From contig JAAWKU010000008.1 in NCBI GenBank assembly GCA_022797535.1, forward strand, positions 1-48,480: a DNA stretch of 48,480 nt, in the 5' to 3' direction. Source of the stretch: Lachnospiraceae bacterium (lineage in GTDB: Bacteria > Bacillota > Clostridia > Lachnospirales > Lachnospiraceae). The first letter of the stretch is position 1. Each line of letters starts with the position of its first letter. The position numbers and the translations under genes are program-made. Of the stretch, positions 18,876-27,583 are shown piece after piece. The notes under the pieces were generated by a model. It worked only from the letters and a program-made list of their open reading frames with translations, searched no databases and had not been told where the DNA came from.

Positions 18876-20042
18876 ATGATTACCCTTCTAACCAGACTTT
18901 TTATAAAAGACAGAGAAAATACCACCGCTCCCGGAGTACGGCAGGCATACGGCATGCTGTGCGGCGCGGTGGGAATCGGACTGAATCTGCTGCTCTTCGC
19001 AGGCAAATTTTTTGCGGGCATGTTCAGCGGGTCCATCGCCATCACGGCAGATGCTTTCAACAATCTGTCAGACGCCGGCTCCTCCATCATCACCCTGATC
19101 GGTTTTAAAATGGCGGGACACAAACCGGACCCGGGCCATCCTTTCGGGCATGGCCGCATCGAATATATCTCCGGCTTTCTGGTGTCTCTGCTGATCCTGC
19201 TGATGGCACTGGAACTGATCAAGGGTTCCGTGAGCAAGATCCTTCATCCCGAGGAACTGATTTTCTCCCCCAGTATTGTGGTGATTCTGGTCCTGTCAAT
19301 CCTGGTGAAATGTTATATGGCCCTGTACAATGCCCGGATCGGCAGGCAGATTGATTCCGCCGCCATGAAAGCCACCGCCACCGACAGCCTCAGCGACATG
19401 CTGGCCACTGCCGTGGTGCTGGCCGCCACTCTGGCGACCCATTTTACAGGATTGTCCATAGACGGCTACTGCGGCGTGCTGGTGGGGCTGTTCATTCTCT
19501 ACGCAGGTTTCCAGGCGGCCAGGGACACTCTGAATCCCCTGCTGGGCCAGCCGCCCGAACCGGCATTTGTGAAGCAGATCGAGAAAATCGTACTTTCCTA
19601 CCCGACCATTCTGGGAATTCACGACCTGATCGTCCACAATTACGGACCGGGACGGGTACTGATCTCCCTCCATGCGGAAGTGTCCGCGGACGGTAATCTG
19701 CTGGAACTTCACGATACCATTGATCTGGCAGAACACCGGCTTCGCAGCGAACTGGGGTGCAGCGCCGTGATCCATATGGATCCCGTATGTATCCACGATG
19801 AACAGACCCAGAAGCTGAAAGCCATGGCTCAGCAGACTATCTCCCGCATTGACGGGCGGCTGACGCTCCATGATTTTCGCGTTGTGGCCGGCCCCACCCA
19901 CACCAATCTGATCTTTGATGTGGTGACCCCCTATGATTTCGACTACAGCGACGCCGGGCTCTGTGAACTGATCGACCGGCGCCTGAAGGAGCAGGACCCC
20001 GGCTACTGCGCCGTCATAGACGTGGATAAACAGATGGTTTAG
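18876..20042 (+). CDS. Cation diffusion facilitator (CDF) family metal exporter
   Basis: This proton-coupled exporter of divalent metal ions has 388 residues: six membrane helices, then a cytoplasmic ferredoxin-like domain and an extra C-terminal segment. The metal-binding helices read ITADAFNNLSDAGSS (helix 2) and ATATDSLSDMLAT (helix 5), and HPFGHGRIEYISG follows helix 2. The site pattern is Asn-x3-Asp with Asp-x3-Asp, which I associate with manganese-exporting members; zinc members have Asp or His there. Manganese efflux is therefore likely but inferred. The ATG is preceded by AAAGGA in a short structured leader with its own promoter. The gene ends four bases into the convergent thiamine pyrophosphokinase gene. 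Confidence 0.9.
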   Translation: MITLLTRLFIKDRENTTAPGVRQAYGMLCGAVGIGLNLLLFAGKFFAGMFSGSIAITADAFNNLSDAGSSIITLIGFKMAGHKPDPGHPFGHGRIEYISGFLVSLLILLMALELIKGSVSKILHPEELIFSPSIVVILVLSILVKCYMALYNARIGRQIDSAAMKATATDSLSDMLATAVVLAATLATHFTGLSIDGYCGVLVGLFILYAGFQAARDTLNPLLGQPPEPAFVKQIEKIVLSYPTILGIHDLIVHNYGPGRVLISLHAEVSADGNLLELHDTIDLAEHRLRSELGCSAVIHMDPVCIHDEQTQKLKAMAQQTISRIDGRLTLHDFRVVAGPTHTNLIFDVVTPYDFDYSDAGLCELIDRRLKEQDPGYCAVIDVDKQMV

Positions 20043-20692
20043 CAGCAGGCCGTCACGATCCCCAGCAGCTGGCCGCAGTCCACGCTGACCAGGGCCTCCT
20101 GTCCGATAAACTCATTGCTGATACCGATGGGAAAGTCATTGGTGATTCTGGCGTTGTCAAGTTCATACTTCATCCCCCGGATATTCACTCCCAGGGCTTC
20201 CTTCCCCAGAGAAAGCAGGGACAGGTAACCCTCCATGGAGGCGGGAAAGCCCACTTCTTCATTTTCCATCACAAATATTTTCCCCCTCCCGTCTGTCATA
20301 TATCCCACAGCGCCGTGGCTCTTCAGGAAAAGCAGACACTGGATATTGGCCAAGGTGTGTTCCAACCGCCCTCCCGTGGCCCCATAGAGCACAAAGGAAG
20401 TGTAACCCCGCCCCAGGGCCAGCCGTATGGCAGCCAGGGTATCCGTATCGTCCTTTTCGGGCTTAAGGCGTACCACACGCCAGGGCTCTTCCCGCTCCCA
20501 CCGGGCGATCCGGGTAAGCTGCTCTTCCCCTGCCGAGTCGAAATCCCCCAGCACCAGATCCGGCTCCAGCCCCAGCCGGGAGCAGTAGTCCAGTCCCCCG
20601 TCTACGGCTATGACCAGATCCTCCCCGGCTACCGGGATCTGCGCCGCCTTTTGTTCACCCGCCGCCACAATAATACATTTTCCTGCCTGCAT
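20039..20692 (-). CDS. thiN: Thiamine pyrophosphokinase
   Basis: The enzyme transfers pyrophosphate from ATP to thiamine to make the cofactor thiamine diphosphate. The 217-residue length is normal. Diagnostic blocks are IAVDGGLDYCSRLGLEPDL, VLGDFDSAG, the LKPEKDDTDTLAAIRLAL substrate site and YGATGGRLEHTLANI. A C-terminal beta-sandwich contains SLLSLGKEALGV and ITNDFPIGISNEF. The start follows AAGGAGGAAGAC. In many Firmicutes this gene follows rpe and rsgA; here it stands alone with its own promoter and overlaps the end of the convergent metal exporter by four bases. Confidence 0.95.
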   Translation of the reverse strand: MQAGKCIIVAAGEQKAAQIPVAGEDLVIAVDGGLDYCSRLGLEPDLVLGDFDSAGEEQLTRIARWEREEPWRVVRLKPEKDDTDTLAAIRLALGRGYTSFVLYGATGGRLEHTLANIQCLLFLKSHGAVGYMTDGRGKIFVMENEEVGFPASMEGYLSLLSLGKEALGVNIRGMKYELDNARITNDFPIGISNEFIGQEALVSVDCGQLLGIVTACC

Positions 20693-20727
20693 GTCTTCCT
20701 CCTTGCGCCTCTCAACTGACTGGTTTG

Positions 20728-20756
20728 ATTATGGCAGATTTTGCAGGCTATTGCAA
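20728..20756 (-). promoter_or_regulatory. Promoter of thiN
   Basis: Read leftward: -35 TTGCAA, a 17-bp spacer, and -10 CATAAT, about 30 bases upstream of the thiN start. No thiamine riboswitch is present in this short leader. Confidence 0.6.
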
Positions 20757-20797
20757 GAGACAGCAACACCAAAATCCAAAATAGAAGGAGTCATCCC

Positions 20798-21214
20798 ATG
20801 TGTAAGGCTATAGGCGTATATCCCCCAGAGAATATAAAACGTATGGAAGTCATGGACCGGCGCTGTCGGCAGGCGGCGCGGGAGTACTTTGCCGAACGCT
20901 GCCGGTATTTTCTGCAGTTTACCGGCGGCAGCTACAGCCGCATTACCATTCGTGACCAAAAGACCCGCTGGGGAAGCTGTTCTTCCACCGGCACCCTGTC
21001 CTTCAACTATCGCCTCATGTTCGCTCCGCCCCGGGTGCTGGACTATGTGGTGGTACACGAACTCTGCCATCTGACTCATATGAATCACTCCAGAGAATTC
21101 TGGAACCTGGTGGCCTCCGTCATGCCGGAGTACAAAACGTACCGAAACTGGCTGAAGGAACATGGCCGGGAACTGAATATCGAATATCACATGAAAAGGC
21201 TGAATCTTTTATAG
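20798..21214 (+). CDS. YgjP-like (DUF45) zinc metalloprotein, short form
   Basis: The 138-residue protein carries the gluzincin-like motif VVHELCHLTHMNHSREFW, in which HELCH plus the later His would bind zinc. It is preceded by TRWGSCSSTGTLSFNYRL and the LDYVV stretch diagnostic of YgjP/DUF45 proteins. Family members usually have 220-240 residues with an N-terminal beta-rich half; only the C-terminal half is present here. The ATG at 20798 has AGAAGGAG before it. The frame is open 19 codons earlier, but that would not supply the missing half. The gene is therefore a short form with a good ribosome site, not an obvious fragment. Its substrate is unknown. It stands alone, divergent from thiN. 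Confidence 0.82.
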   Translation: MCKAIGVYPPENIKRMEVMDRRCRQAAREYFAERCRYFLQFTGGSYSRITIRDQKTRWGSCSSTGTLSFNYRLMFAPPRVLDYVVVHELCHLTHMNHSREFWNLVASVMPEYKTYRNWLKEHGRELNIEYHMKRLNLL

Positions 21215-21227
21215 ATCCAGCCTTTTA
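21194..21227. terminator. Bidirectional terminator between two convergent genes
   Basis: Arms AAAAGGCTG and CAGCCTTTT with an inner ATC/GAT pair form a stem that ends in T runs on both strands. It overlaps the YgjP stop and lies 30 bases after the end of the leftward lipoprotein gene. Confidence 0.85.
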
Positions 21228-21257
21228 CTGATCCGTCCGGCATTGTATGCCGACGTC

Positions 21258-23564
21258 CTATCGATTTTCGTTCACAAACACCTGTGCTCTGGACTGAATC
21301 ACACCCGCCACGTCCTGTGCGCTCTTCTGCCCGCTGAAGAATGCCTCTGCCTCCTCCACAATGATATTGCGGATATCTTCGTTGTAGTACGCCGTGCGGT
21401 TCACGGTGTAGATAAATTCACAGATGGCATCCACTTCTTCCTGGGTGAAAGGCTCCAGAATAACTTCTTCGCCGTTGATATTCCAGGTATCGTCATAATA
21501 CTGCTTGTTGCCGTCCTCGTCCGTCCAGTAACTCCTTTCCGTGGCCTGCTTTGCCTTTTCCACGAAGGCAGACTTCAGCACCGGCATATCGTACAGCTGG
21601 TCGCTGCTCTGGTACTCTTCTGTCAGGAATTGACGTACAAACTGCCAGGCCCCGTCCTGGTGTTTGGATCTGGCGGAGATCATAAATGTATAATTGCCCG
21701 AGTTAAGTACAGAACCATTGGAGTCCGCCGTGGGGAAGCCCACAAAGGAGATCTCCTCGCCCATATAACCCTTGATCTGGTACTTGCAATCCTTGATATT
21801 GCTGATATACAGGTCATACAACAGGCTGCGGTTCTCCCGGTACTGGCTTTCATTGTAAGCGTAATCGTAATCCTCCCAATAGTCCTGGGGATACTCTGTG
21901 GGAAGAGTCTTGGCATACTCCAGCATATCAATGAAACTCTGGGAGTTAAAATTACATTTACCTGTCCCTACATCAATAAAGTCCTGGCCCGCGTAACTCA
22001 GCATATAGTAGATATAGCTGTCCCGCATCATATCTCCAAAAGCCTTGGCCCCTTCGGGCATAGTGGCCAGTACAGCCTCCACATCCTCCATGGTCCAGGA
22101 CTGAGGCTCTCCCACCAGAGACTTTTTGGCGATCATAGTCCTTACATTAAAGCTGGGCACCACTGCGTACAACTTTCCGTTTACGGAATAAGCCTCCCAG
22201 ACATTTTGCAGATATTCCAACTGACCCAGTTCCTCGTCCGCCTCCAGCAGCTTACCAATATCCGCCAACAAACCCTTGGAAATATAGTTACCGTAGCTGC
22301 TCATATTATTTAAAAGCATGATATCCGGCATCTGTCCGCTGGTAATGTCGCTGTTGAGCCGGGTCTGCCCCGCCGTCCAGTCCTCATTGGTATTGTATAC
22401 ACTGTAATCCTTTACAGTGATTCGGTACTGGTCGCTGGCTTTGTTAAAAGCAATGACCTTAGCCTTGACATCCGAACTCACATACTCTCCGCCCAGCACC
22501 ACCACTTCCTTGTCCGGAATGTCCGCCGGATCCACATAGGTAAAGTAAGCGCATTTCTGCTCCCAATTTTCCATATCGTTATAGATGGCCACAAAATGCT
22601 GGTCATCAACGATCTGTAAATACTGTACATTGTTGGCTGGGAGATCAGAATTCACAAAATTCATGACTGTTTTGGGCTCTGCATCTCCCACATTCCAGGT
22701 GTATATACCGGAATTATTGGTGAGAAGCAGATCTGAATTGACTCCCGGACGCACATTGTAACTGAATATAAAGGGGACTTCCGTCTGCTCCCCCATGAGG
22801 TTGGAATCCATATCATAATTGGTCAGATAGCATTTGGTCCAGTCCTCGTCATAGGTCAGCATCATCAGCGTGCCGTCCGCCTTGGTAAAGAGCGTGTTGA
22901 CACGCTCTAAAAGGTTCTGATCCAGTTCCTTGCGGCTGATATCCTTACCTTCAGGCCCATATGTTACCGCCTCGTACTTGCTGCCTCCCATGATGGCCAG
23001 AGCCCTTCCCTCGCCGCCGTCCAGCAGATAGTTACAATAGGTATATTCGTCCGTATTCCCACTGTCGATCCGCTCCGACCAGGCCAGATTGCCCTCAATG
23101 TCCCAACAGTTCAGATAGTATCTGTCCTCATAGACATAGTTCTCCGGATCCGAAGTATCCTCGTAGGAAGCGTTTTCCACAGCATAGATATACCCGCCCT
23201 TTGTAAAGAGGGTATTGTTGATCCAGCTGCGGCCCTCCCCCTCCCGCTTGGGAGTTGTGAGCTGAACAAAATTTTTGTCCGTACCGTCCGCATTTGACAC
23301 ATGGTAACCAAATACGATTTCGGAATTCCCCTCCTCATCCCAGGAATACTTAGTAGTCATCAGATACAGTTTACCGTCCAGAAATACCATGTCATTGACA
23401 TTTTCATCATTGTCAATCTGGGTAATTTCCTGGAAGGAATATACATATTCCTTGGCCAGCTGGCTGTTTTCATCTCTGCCGCCACCGCCGCAGGCGGCAA
23501 GCCCCAGGGCCATGACCGCTGCAAGCCCCAGAGCCAACCCTTTTTTCAATAAATCCTTTTTCAT
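21258..23564 (-). CDS. Large extracellular solute-binding lipoprotein, second of two paralogues (propeller-like N-domain plus SBP family 1 domain)
   Basis: This 768-residue lipoprotein has a signal with lipobox LAAC (cysteine about residue 25). Residues about 35-340 contain repeated beta-strand motifs such as DGKLYLMTTKY, GGYIYAVEN and DGTLMMLTYDED, consistent with a beta-propeller; this is inferred from pattern. From about residue 345 it resembles sugar-type SBP family 1 proteins: KAKVIAFNKASDQYRITVKD, TSGQMPDIMLLNN and KLYAVVPSF. The last 40 residues (EEAEAFFSGQKSAQDVAGVI) closely match the end of the paralogue at 28501-30819. It is the last gene of the cluster, after the HlyD- and MacB-like genes. 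A proven ligand is not deducible. The start follows AAGAGGATGTA. Confidence 0.82.
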   Translation of the reverse strand: MKKDLLKKGLALGLAAVMALGLAACGGGGRDENSQLAKEYVYSFQEITQIDNDENVNDMVFLDGKLYLMTTKYSWDEEGNSEIVFGYHVSNADGTDKNFVQLTTPKREGEGRSWINNTLFTKGGYIYAVENASYEDTSDPENYVYEDRYYLNCWDIEGNLAWSERIDSGNTDEYTYCNYLLDGGEGRALAIMGGSKYEAVTYGPEGKDISRKELDQNLLERVNTLFTKADGTLMMLTYDEDWTKCYLTNYDMDSNLMGEQTEVPFIFSYNVRPGVNSDLLLTNNSGIYTWNVGDAEPKTVMNFVNSDLPANNVQYLQIVDDQHFVAIYNDMENWEQKCAYFTYVDPADIPDKEVVVLGGEYVSSDVKAKVIAFNKASDQYRITVKDYSVYNTNEDWTAGQTRLNSDITSGQMPDIMLLNNMSSYGNYISKGLLADIGKLLEADEELGQLEYLQNVWEAYSVNGKLYAVVPSFNVRTMIAKKSLVGEPQSWTMEDVEAVLATMPEGAKAFGDMMRDSYIYYMLSYAGQDFIDVGTGKCNFNSQSFIDMLEYAKTLPTEYPQDYWEDYDYAYNESQYRENRSLLYDLYISNIKDCKYQIKGYMGEEISFVGFPTADSNGSVLNSGNYTFMISARSKHQDGAWQFVRQFLTEEYQSSDQLYDMPVLKSAFVEKAKQATERSYWTDEDGNKQYYDDTWNINGEEVILEPFTQEEVDAICEFIYTVNRTAYYNEDIRNIIVEEAEAFFSGQKSAQDVAGVIQSRAQVFVNENR

Positions 23565-23606
23565 TACATCCTCTTTTCTTGAATCCCACTTCCAATTTTT
23601 CGATGC

Positions 23607-24842
23607 TTACTTCCGTTTACCGGATTTCTTCGACTCCGTCTGAAATTCTTTCTCCAGCCTGCGGCGTCTGCGCGCCTCCTGCTTCTGTTGCCTGCGCGCC
23701 TCCCGGTCTCTCCTTTTCTGCTCTTTGTCCGAAAAAGAAGGATCGTCATCCAGCCAGGATTTCTCCTCCCCGGACCTGCGCCGCGCCCTTCGCTTTTCGC
23801 CGGCCCGCTGCAGCTTATCCTGTGCGGCCTCCAGCACGGTTTTGGCAGTCCATCTCTTGTTCTTCCAGCGGATCACGATCCACACCAGCAGAACTCCGGA
23901 AGGGTACACCAGGAATACCATCTGAAACAGGGTGAGCAACGCCAGAATATCCTCATAACCCCTGGCCACATTCTCCCAATAGGGATAGATAATGGCCTTG
24001 CCATTCATGGAGCGGGTTCCAAAATCCAGCAACAACTGCAGTCGCTTCCCAAGCTGGTAGCGGGTGCCATTCTCCAGCACCTCCACTTCCTTCTCCGGGT
24101 TCCCCAGCTGTTCCCTCACATAGTTCAGGGCATACTGTTTTACCGGATTCGGCATGACAATTTCAAAGTGATTGATGCCGTTGCTCTTCCCGTAGGTGGT
24201 CAGCGTTTCATAGGACACATAGACCCTGGTTGCGTCCAGCCCTCCCGCCTCGTAGAGTCTCCCGGCAGGGCGTTCCACCACGCCGGTTACAATATGAGGC
24301 TTCCCGCCTATATTCACATACATGCCCGCCACATCCGTGGAGCCGAAAAGCTGCCATGCAGCGTCTCTGTCCAGAATCACATAGTCCTGCATGAGATCAT
24401 TGCCGGAGAAGTAGGCACCATTTATCAGCTGCAGCTGGTGAAACAGGAAAAAATCGCCTCCGATGCCCAGTGCATCCGCCTCCACAGATCCTTTATCCGT
24501 GGAAAGAGTAATGGTGCCATCTGCGCTGTAGGCATCGGCCCAGAGTCTCGCGCCGGGATTGGGCGAGTCCAACTCAATGGATGCCTCCTTGAGCGCGCTG
24601 TCCAACGAATGCTCAAAACTCCTTATACTGTCCTGTGTAACCTCCGCATTAGGAGAAAAGAAGCAACTTACCTGCGCCACTCCTCCTTCGCTGTCCCAGC
24701 GCTGATCCACATGCTGCTCCGTCTGCCTACCCGCAAGCAGGGCGATCACGCTGGTCAGCGCCAAAAACAGTACTGCGGAGATCCCGGCCGACATTCCCAG
24801 CCTGATTTGCCTGCCGGATAAAGATCTCAACCATTTTTTCAT
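23607..24842 (-). CDS. MacB-type periplasmic-core membrane protein with only two membrane segments
   Basis: The 411-residue protein has an N-terminal membrane helix (about residues 15-38). An extracytoplasmic domain resembling the MacB periplasmic core follows, with blocks such as DALGIGGDFFLFH, INGAYFSGND, YVILDRDAAWQLFGS, HIVTGVVERPAG and RVYVSYETL. One strong C-terminal hydrophobic segment (about 305-333) is followed by a roughly 80-residue, extremely basic and charged tail. Normal MacB/FtsX permeases have four helices and a partner ATPase; neither is visible here. It directly follows the HlyD-type gene, the usual MacA/MacB pairing. ATG 24842 follows AGAGGT; ATG 24860 follows AGGA overlapping the upstream stop and is possible. 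Function is unknown. Confidence 0.7.
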   Translation of the reverse strand: MKKWLRSLSGRQIRLGMSAGISAVLFLALTSVIALLAGRQTEQHVDQRWDSEGGVAQVSCFFSPNAEVTQDSIRSFEHSLDSALKEASIELDSPNPGARLWADAYSADGTITLSTDKGSVEADALGIGGDFFLFHQLQLINGAYFSGNDLMQDYVILDRDAAWQLFGSTDVAGMYVNIGGKPHIVTGVVERPAGRLYEAGGLDATRVYVSYETLTTYGKSNGINHFEIVMPNPVKQYALNYVREQLGNPEKEVEVLENGTRYQLGKRLQLLLDFGTRSMNGKAIIYPYWENVARGYEDILALLTLFQMVFLVYPSGVLLVWIVIRWKNKRWTAKTVLEAAQDKLQRAGEKRRARRRSGEEKSWLDDDPSFSDKEQKRRDREARRQQKQEARRRRRLEKEFQTESKKSGKRK

Positions 24843-24868
24843 ATCTACCTCTATATGCATATCGCGTC

Positions 24869-26554
24869 CTAATTGTCTGCCAGCCTTACCTGCTTTCCGG
24901 CCTCCACGGGCTTGGTGGAAGTGGTAATGACATAGGAATAGGACTCCACAGCGCCACTGATTGCCGACTTGGTGTCATCCGATGCCAGCACTTCCACATC
25001 CACGCGGGACGCAAAATACCGGGTTCCAATGGGGGAACTCTTGGAAGTGATTACCAAGATAAACTTGCCGTTATTATCCTCACGGATGGCACTGTTAGGC
25101 ACTGTCATATCATAATTGGCGCTTTTCTGGCCCACGGACACGTTCAGGCTCTGACCTGCGATCACACTCTCTCCTGTCACGTCAAAAGTCAGCAGCTTGT
25201 TCTGTCCCGGGTTGTTGGGGTCGGGCTTAATGCTGGCAAGAGTCAGCTGGATATCATCATACCTCCAGGCATTGACCAATTCCGCCTGATCACCCACTGA
25301 CACGCGCTGAGCCTGCTGATTGGTTACGGAGAAGCTCAGGGTATATCCCTTGCCTTCGGGCTGCATGGTGAATACGATTCCGTCAGAGGGGGTTTCCACA
25401 CCGGATTTTACATTGACAGCGGTAATCAGGCCGGAAATCGGCGCCGTCACCTCACTGCCCATGGCGCCCGTGGTCAGTTTATCTACCTTAGCCTGGGCAG
25501 CCTCCACCTCTTTCTGCGCAAGGGTAATGGCCTCACTGGCTTCACTGAGCGCATAGGTATCTCCGATATTTTTGATCAGTTCATCATATGCTTTCTTCTT
25601 CAGTTCGTAGTAATCCCTGGCATTTCCAATAGATAACTCCGCAAATGCCTTCTGCTGATTCAACGCATTATTAAGATCTGTTGTGCCCTTCTTGGCGTCC
25701 AGCGCCGCCTGAGCATTTTTCAGAGTCTGGTCTGCCGAACGCTGCCTGCTCTCCAGGCTGATCACATTCTGATTGGCTGTCAGACGCTGGGATTCCAGAT
25801 TTTTCAGGTTGTCGCTGCTAGAGACGCTGCCGCTGCCGATAACCGCTTTCTCCTGCGCGATCTGGGCATCCAGAGAGGTGAGCCAGTTCCGAGCCCCGGT
25901 CAGATCATTGTTGATGGCGTCCAGCGCCGCCTGGGCTTCATTCACTGCCTTGGTCTCCTTGCTCACGTCAACGCTGTAGGGGTTGAAGGCAAGCTGCCGG
26001 TCAATATTGGAAATCACCAGCGTCCACTCATCTACCTTATCCTGCGCCGCCTCCATCTCCGCCTTGGCGGTATAAATCTGTTTCAGATAGCCGCTCACAG
26101 AACCTGTATTGCCTGCGTTCTGCATTATGGCCACATCATAGCTGCCGGTCAGCAGCTGTTTTTCAAAGTTGAACTGTGCCTTTTCCAGCGCCTGTTGCTT
26201 CTGTTCAAGTTCTGTCTTGGCCTGGTCAAGTTCCTGGCTGTCCTCCTCAGTCAGGTAGCAGAGCACCTGACCCTTTTCCACCTTATCGCCTACCTTAACC
26301 TCCACGCTGGCAACCTGCCTGACTTCCTTGATCTTCACGTTGTACGGGTCGCCGCTCTCCACGACTCCCATCCCCCTGATCTTGGCCGTGATGGAACCGC
26401 TCTCTACATACTGGGTCGCCACCTCAGGCAGGGAATAATTCTGGATCGTATTAGAGAAAAATGTTAAGAGCAGCAGGATAATCAGAAAAACAATCGCCGC
26501 GTTTTTAACCCATTCTTTTCTCTTGGTTCCGTTCTCGTTCATTGTGTTAACCAT
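24869..26554 (-). CDS. HlyD/MacA-type membrane fusion (adaptor) protein
   Basis: The 561-residue protein has one N-terminal membrane helix (IVFLIILLLLTFFSNTI) and faces outward. A split lipoyl-like domain (VKIKEVRQVASVEVKVGDKVEKGQVLCYL ... EVTAPISGLITAVNVKSG, quoted in parts) flanks a long alpha-helical hairpin of about 250 residues rich in Ala, Gln, Glu and Lys. Beta-barrel and membrane-proximal domains follow. This is the layout of MacA-like adaptors that join an inner-membrane pump to outer parts. Such proteins also occur in Gram-positives beside ABC exporters. Here the neighbours are importer permeases and a MacB-like protein. Starts at 26623 (GTG), 26554 and 26542 are possible; 26554 has an A/G-rich site. 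Confidence 0.82.
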   Translation of the reverse strand: MVNTMNENGTKRKEWVKNAAIVFLIILLLLTFFSNTIQNYSLPEVATQYVESGSITAKIRGMGVVESGDPYNVKIKEVRQVASVEVKVGDKVEKGQVLCYLTEEDSQELDQAKTELEQKQQALEKAQFNFEKQLLTGSYDVAIMQNAGNTGSVSGYLKQIYTAKAEMEAAQDKVDEWTLVISNIDRQLAFNPYSVDVSKETKAVNEAQAALDAINNDLTGARNWLTSLDAQIAQEKAVIGSGSVSSSDNLKNLESQRLTANQNVISLESRQRSADQTLKNAQAALDAKKGTTDLNNALNQQKAFAELSIGNARDYYELKKKAYDELIKNIGDTYALSEASEAITLAQKEVEAAQAKVDKLTTGAMGSEVTAPISGLITAVNVKSGVETPSDGIVFTMQPEGKGYTLSFSVTNQQAQRVSVGDQAELVNAWRYDDIQLTLASIKPDPNNPGQNKLLTFDVTGESVIAGQSLNVSVGQKSANYDMTVPNSAIREDNNGKFILVITSKSSPIGTRYFASRVDVEVLASDDTKSAISGAVESYSYVITTSTKPVEAGKQVRLADN

Positions 26555-26626
26555 ACCCTTTCCATATGAAATAAGTCTTTTCCGCCACACACCCTCACCA
26601 GGCGTGCCGGAAAATCTTCCCACATC

Positions 26627-27583
26627 TTATCCCTTCACGCCGCCCTGGTAGGTGATACCATCCACCAGATACTCTTCCCCGTACAGGAACACCAGCAGGC
26701 CGGGAACCATATAAATCGTCGCCACGGCGAAGGCCAGGCCGATCTCGCCGGCATTGATCTTGCTCAGAAACACCGACAGGGGATGCATCTCCGCATCCGC
26801 CAGCAGGATCAACGGCTGTTCCACCATGTTCCAGTAGTCGATAAACACCAGGATCGCCGCCGATGCAATGGCTCCTTTACAGAGCGGGAAGCACACCTTA
26901 CAGAACACCTGCCACTCCCCGGCGCCGTCTATCTGTGCCGCCTCCACCAGAGAGGCGGGAATTCGCCGCATAAACTTTGTCAGCATAAACACCGCAAAGG
27001 GAGAAAAGATGCCCGGCAGCCAGATAGCCCACCTGGTATCCAGAATATTCAGCCAGTCAGACACCAGATAGTTGGGCACCAGCGTCACCTGATAGGGCAT
27101 CAACATCAATATGATGTACAGGAAGAAAATAATCTCCCTGATCCTTCCCCGGTATCTGGCAAACCCATAGGAAGCCAGGGTTGCCACTGTGAGCTGGAAC
27201 ACCACGATGGGCCCCACCAGGATCACCGAATTCCAGAACTTCAGCAGATACTCCGGGCTTTTCAGCAGCACGGTCACATACTGACTGAAGGATACCATAT
27301 CCGGTATGAATTTCAGCGTCACCTTTTCCGCAATGTACACCTTTCCCCCGGAGGAGGTGGTGGCAAAGACCATGCCATAATTAGAACTGATCTCCGATGA
27401 GGACATGAAGGAGTTGGTGATGGTCAGCACAATGGGCATCAGAAACAGGATTGCGAAAAAGGCGGCGAACACAGTGCCGAAACCCCTTTTCGTGTAGGAC
27501 CAGGTCCGACGTCTCCTGGCGGCCTTTTTGACCCTGTCCCGCTCCAGTTCCCAGGGCTGCAGGGTTTTCGTTGGCTTACTCAT
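26627..27583 (-). CDS. Carbohydrate-type ABC transporter permease (MalG-like)
   Basis: This 318-residue membrane subunit has six predicted helices. A basic cytoplasmic N-terminus (KKAARRRRTW) precedes helix 1 (AAFFAILFLMPIVLTITNSF). The EAA loop is standard for this class: SLVEAAQIDGAGEWQVFCK. The C-terminus FLYGEEYLVDGITYQGGVKG is typical of MalG-like proteins. Its first bases overlap the stop of the partner permease (ATGA), so translation is likely coupled. Without a cluster ATPase, it probably depends on a shared MsmK/UgpC-type ATPase encoded elsewhere, as is common in Firmicutes; this is inference. Confidence 0.9.
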   Translation of the reverse strand: MSKPTKTLQPWELERDRVKKAARRRRTWSYTKRGFGTVFAAFFAILFLMPIVLTITNSFMSSSEISSNYGMVFATTSSGGKVYIAEKVTLKFIPDMVSFSQYVTVLLKSPEYLLKFWNSVILVGPIVVFQLTVATLASYGFARYRGRIREIIFFLYIILMLMPYQVTLVPNYLVSDWLNILDTRWAIWLPGIFSPFAVFMLTKFMRRIPASLVEAAQIDGAGEWQVFCKVCFPLCKGAIASAAILVFIDYWNMVEQPLILLADAEMHPLSVFLSKINAGEIGLAFAVATIYMVPGLLVFLYGEEYLVDGITYQGGVKG

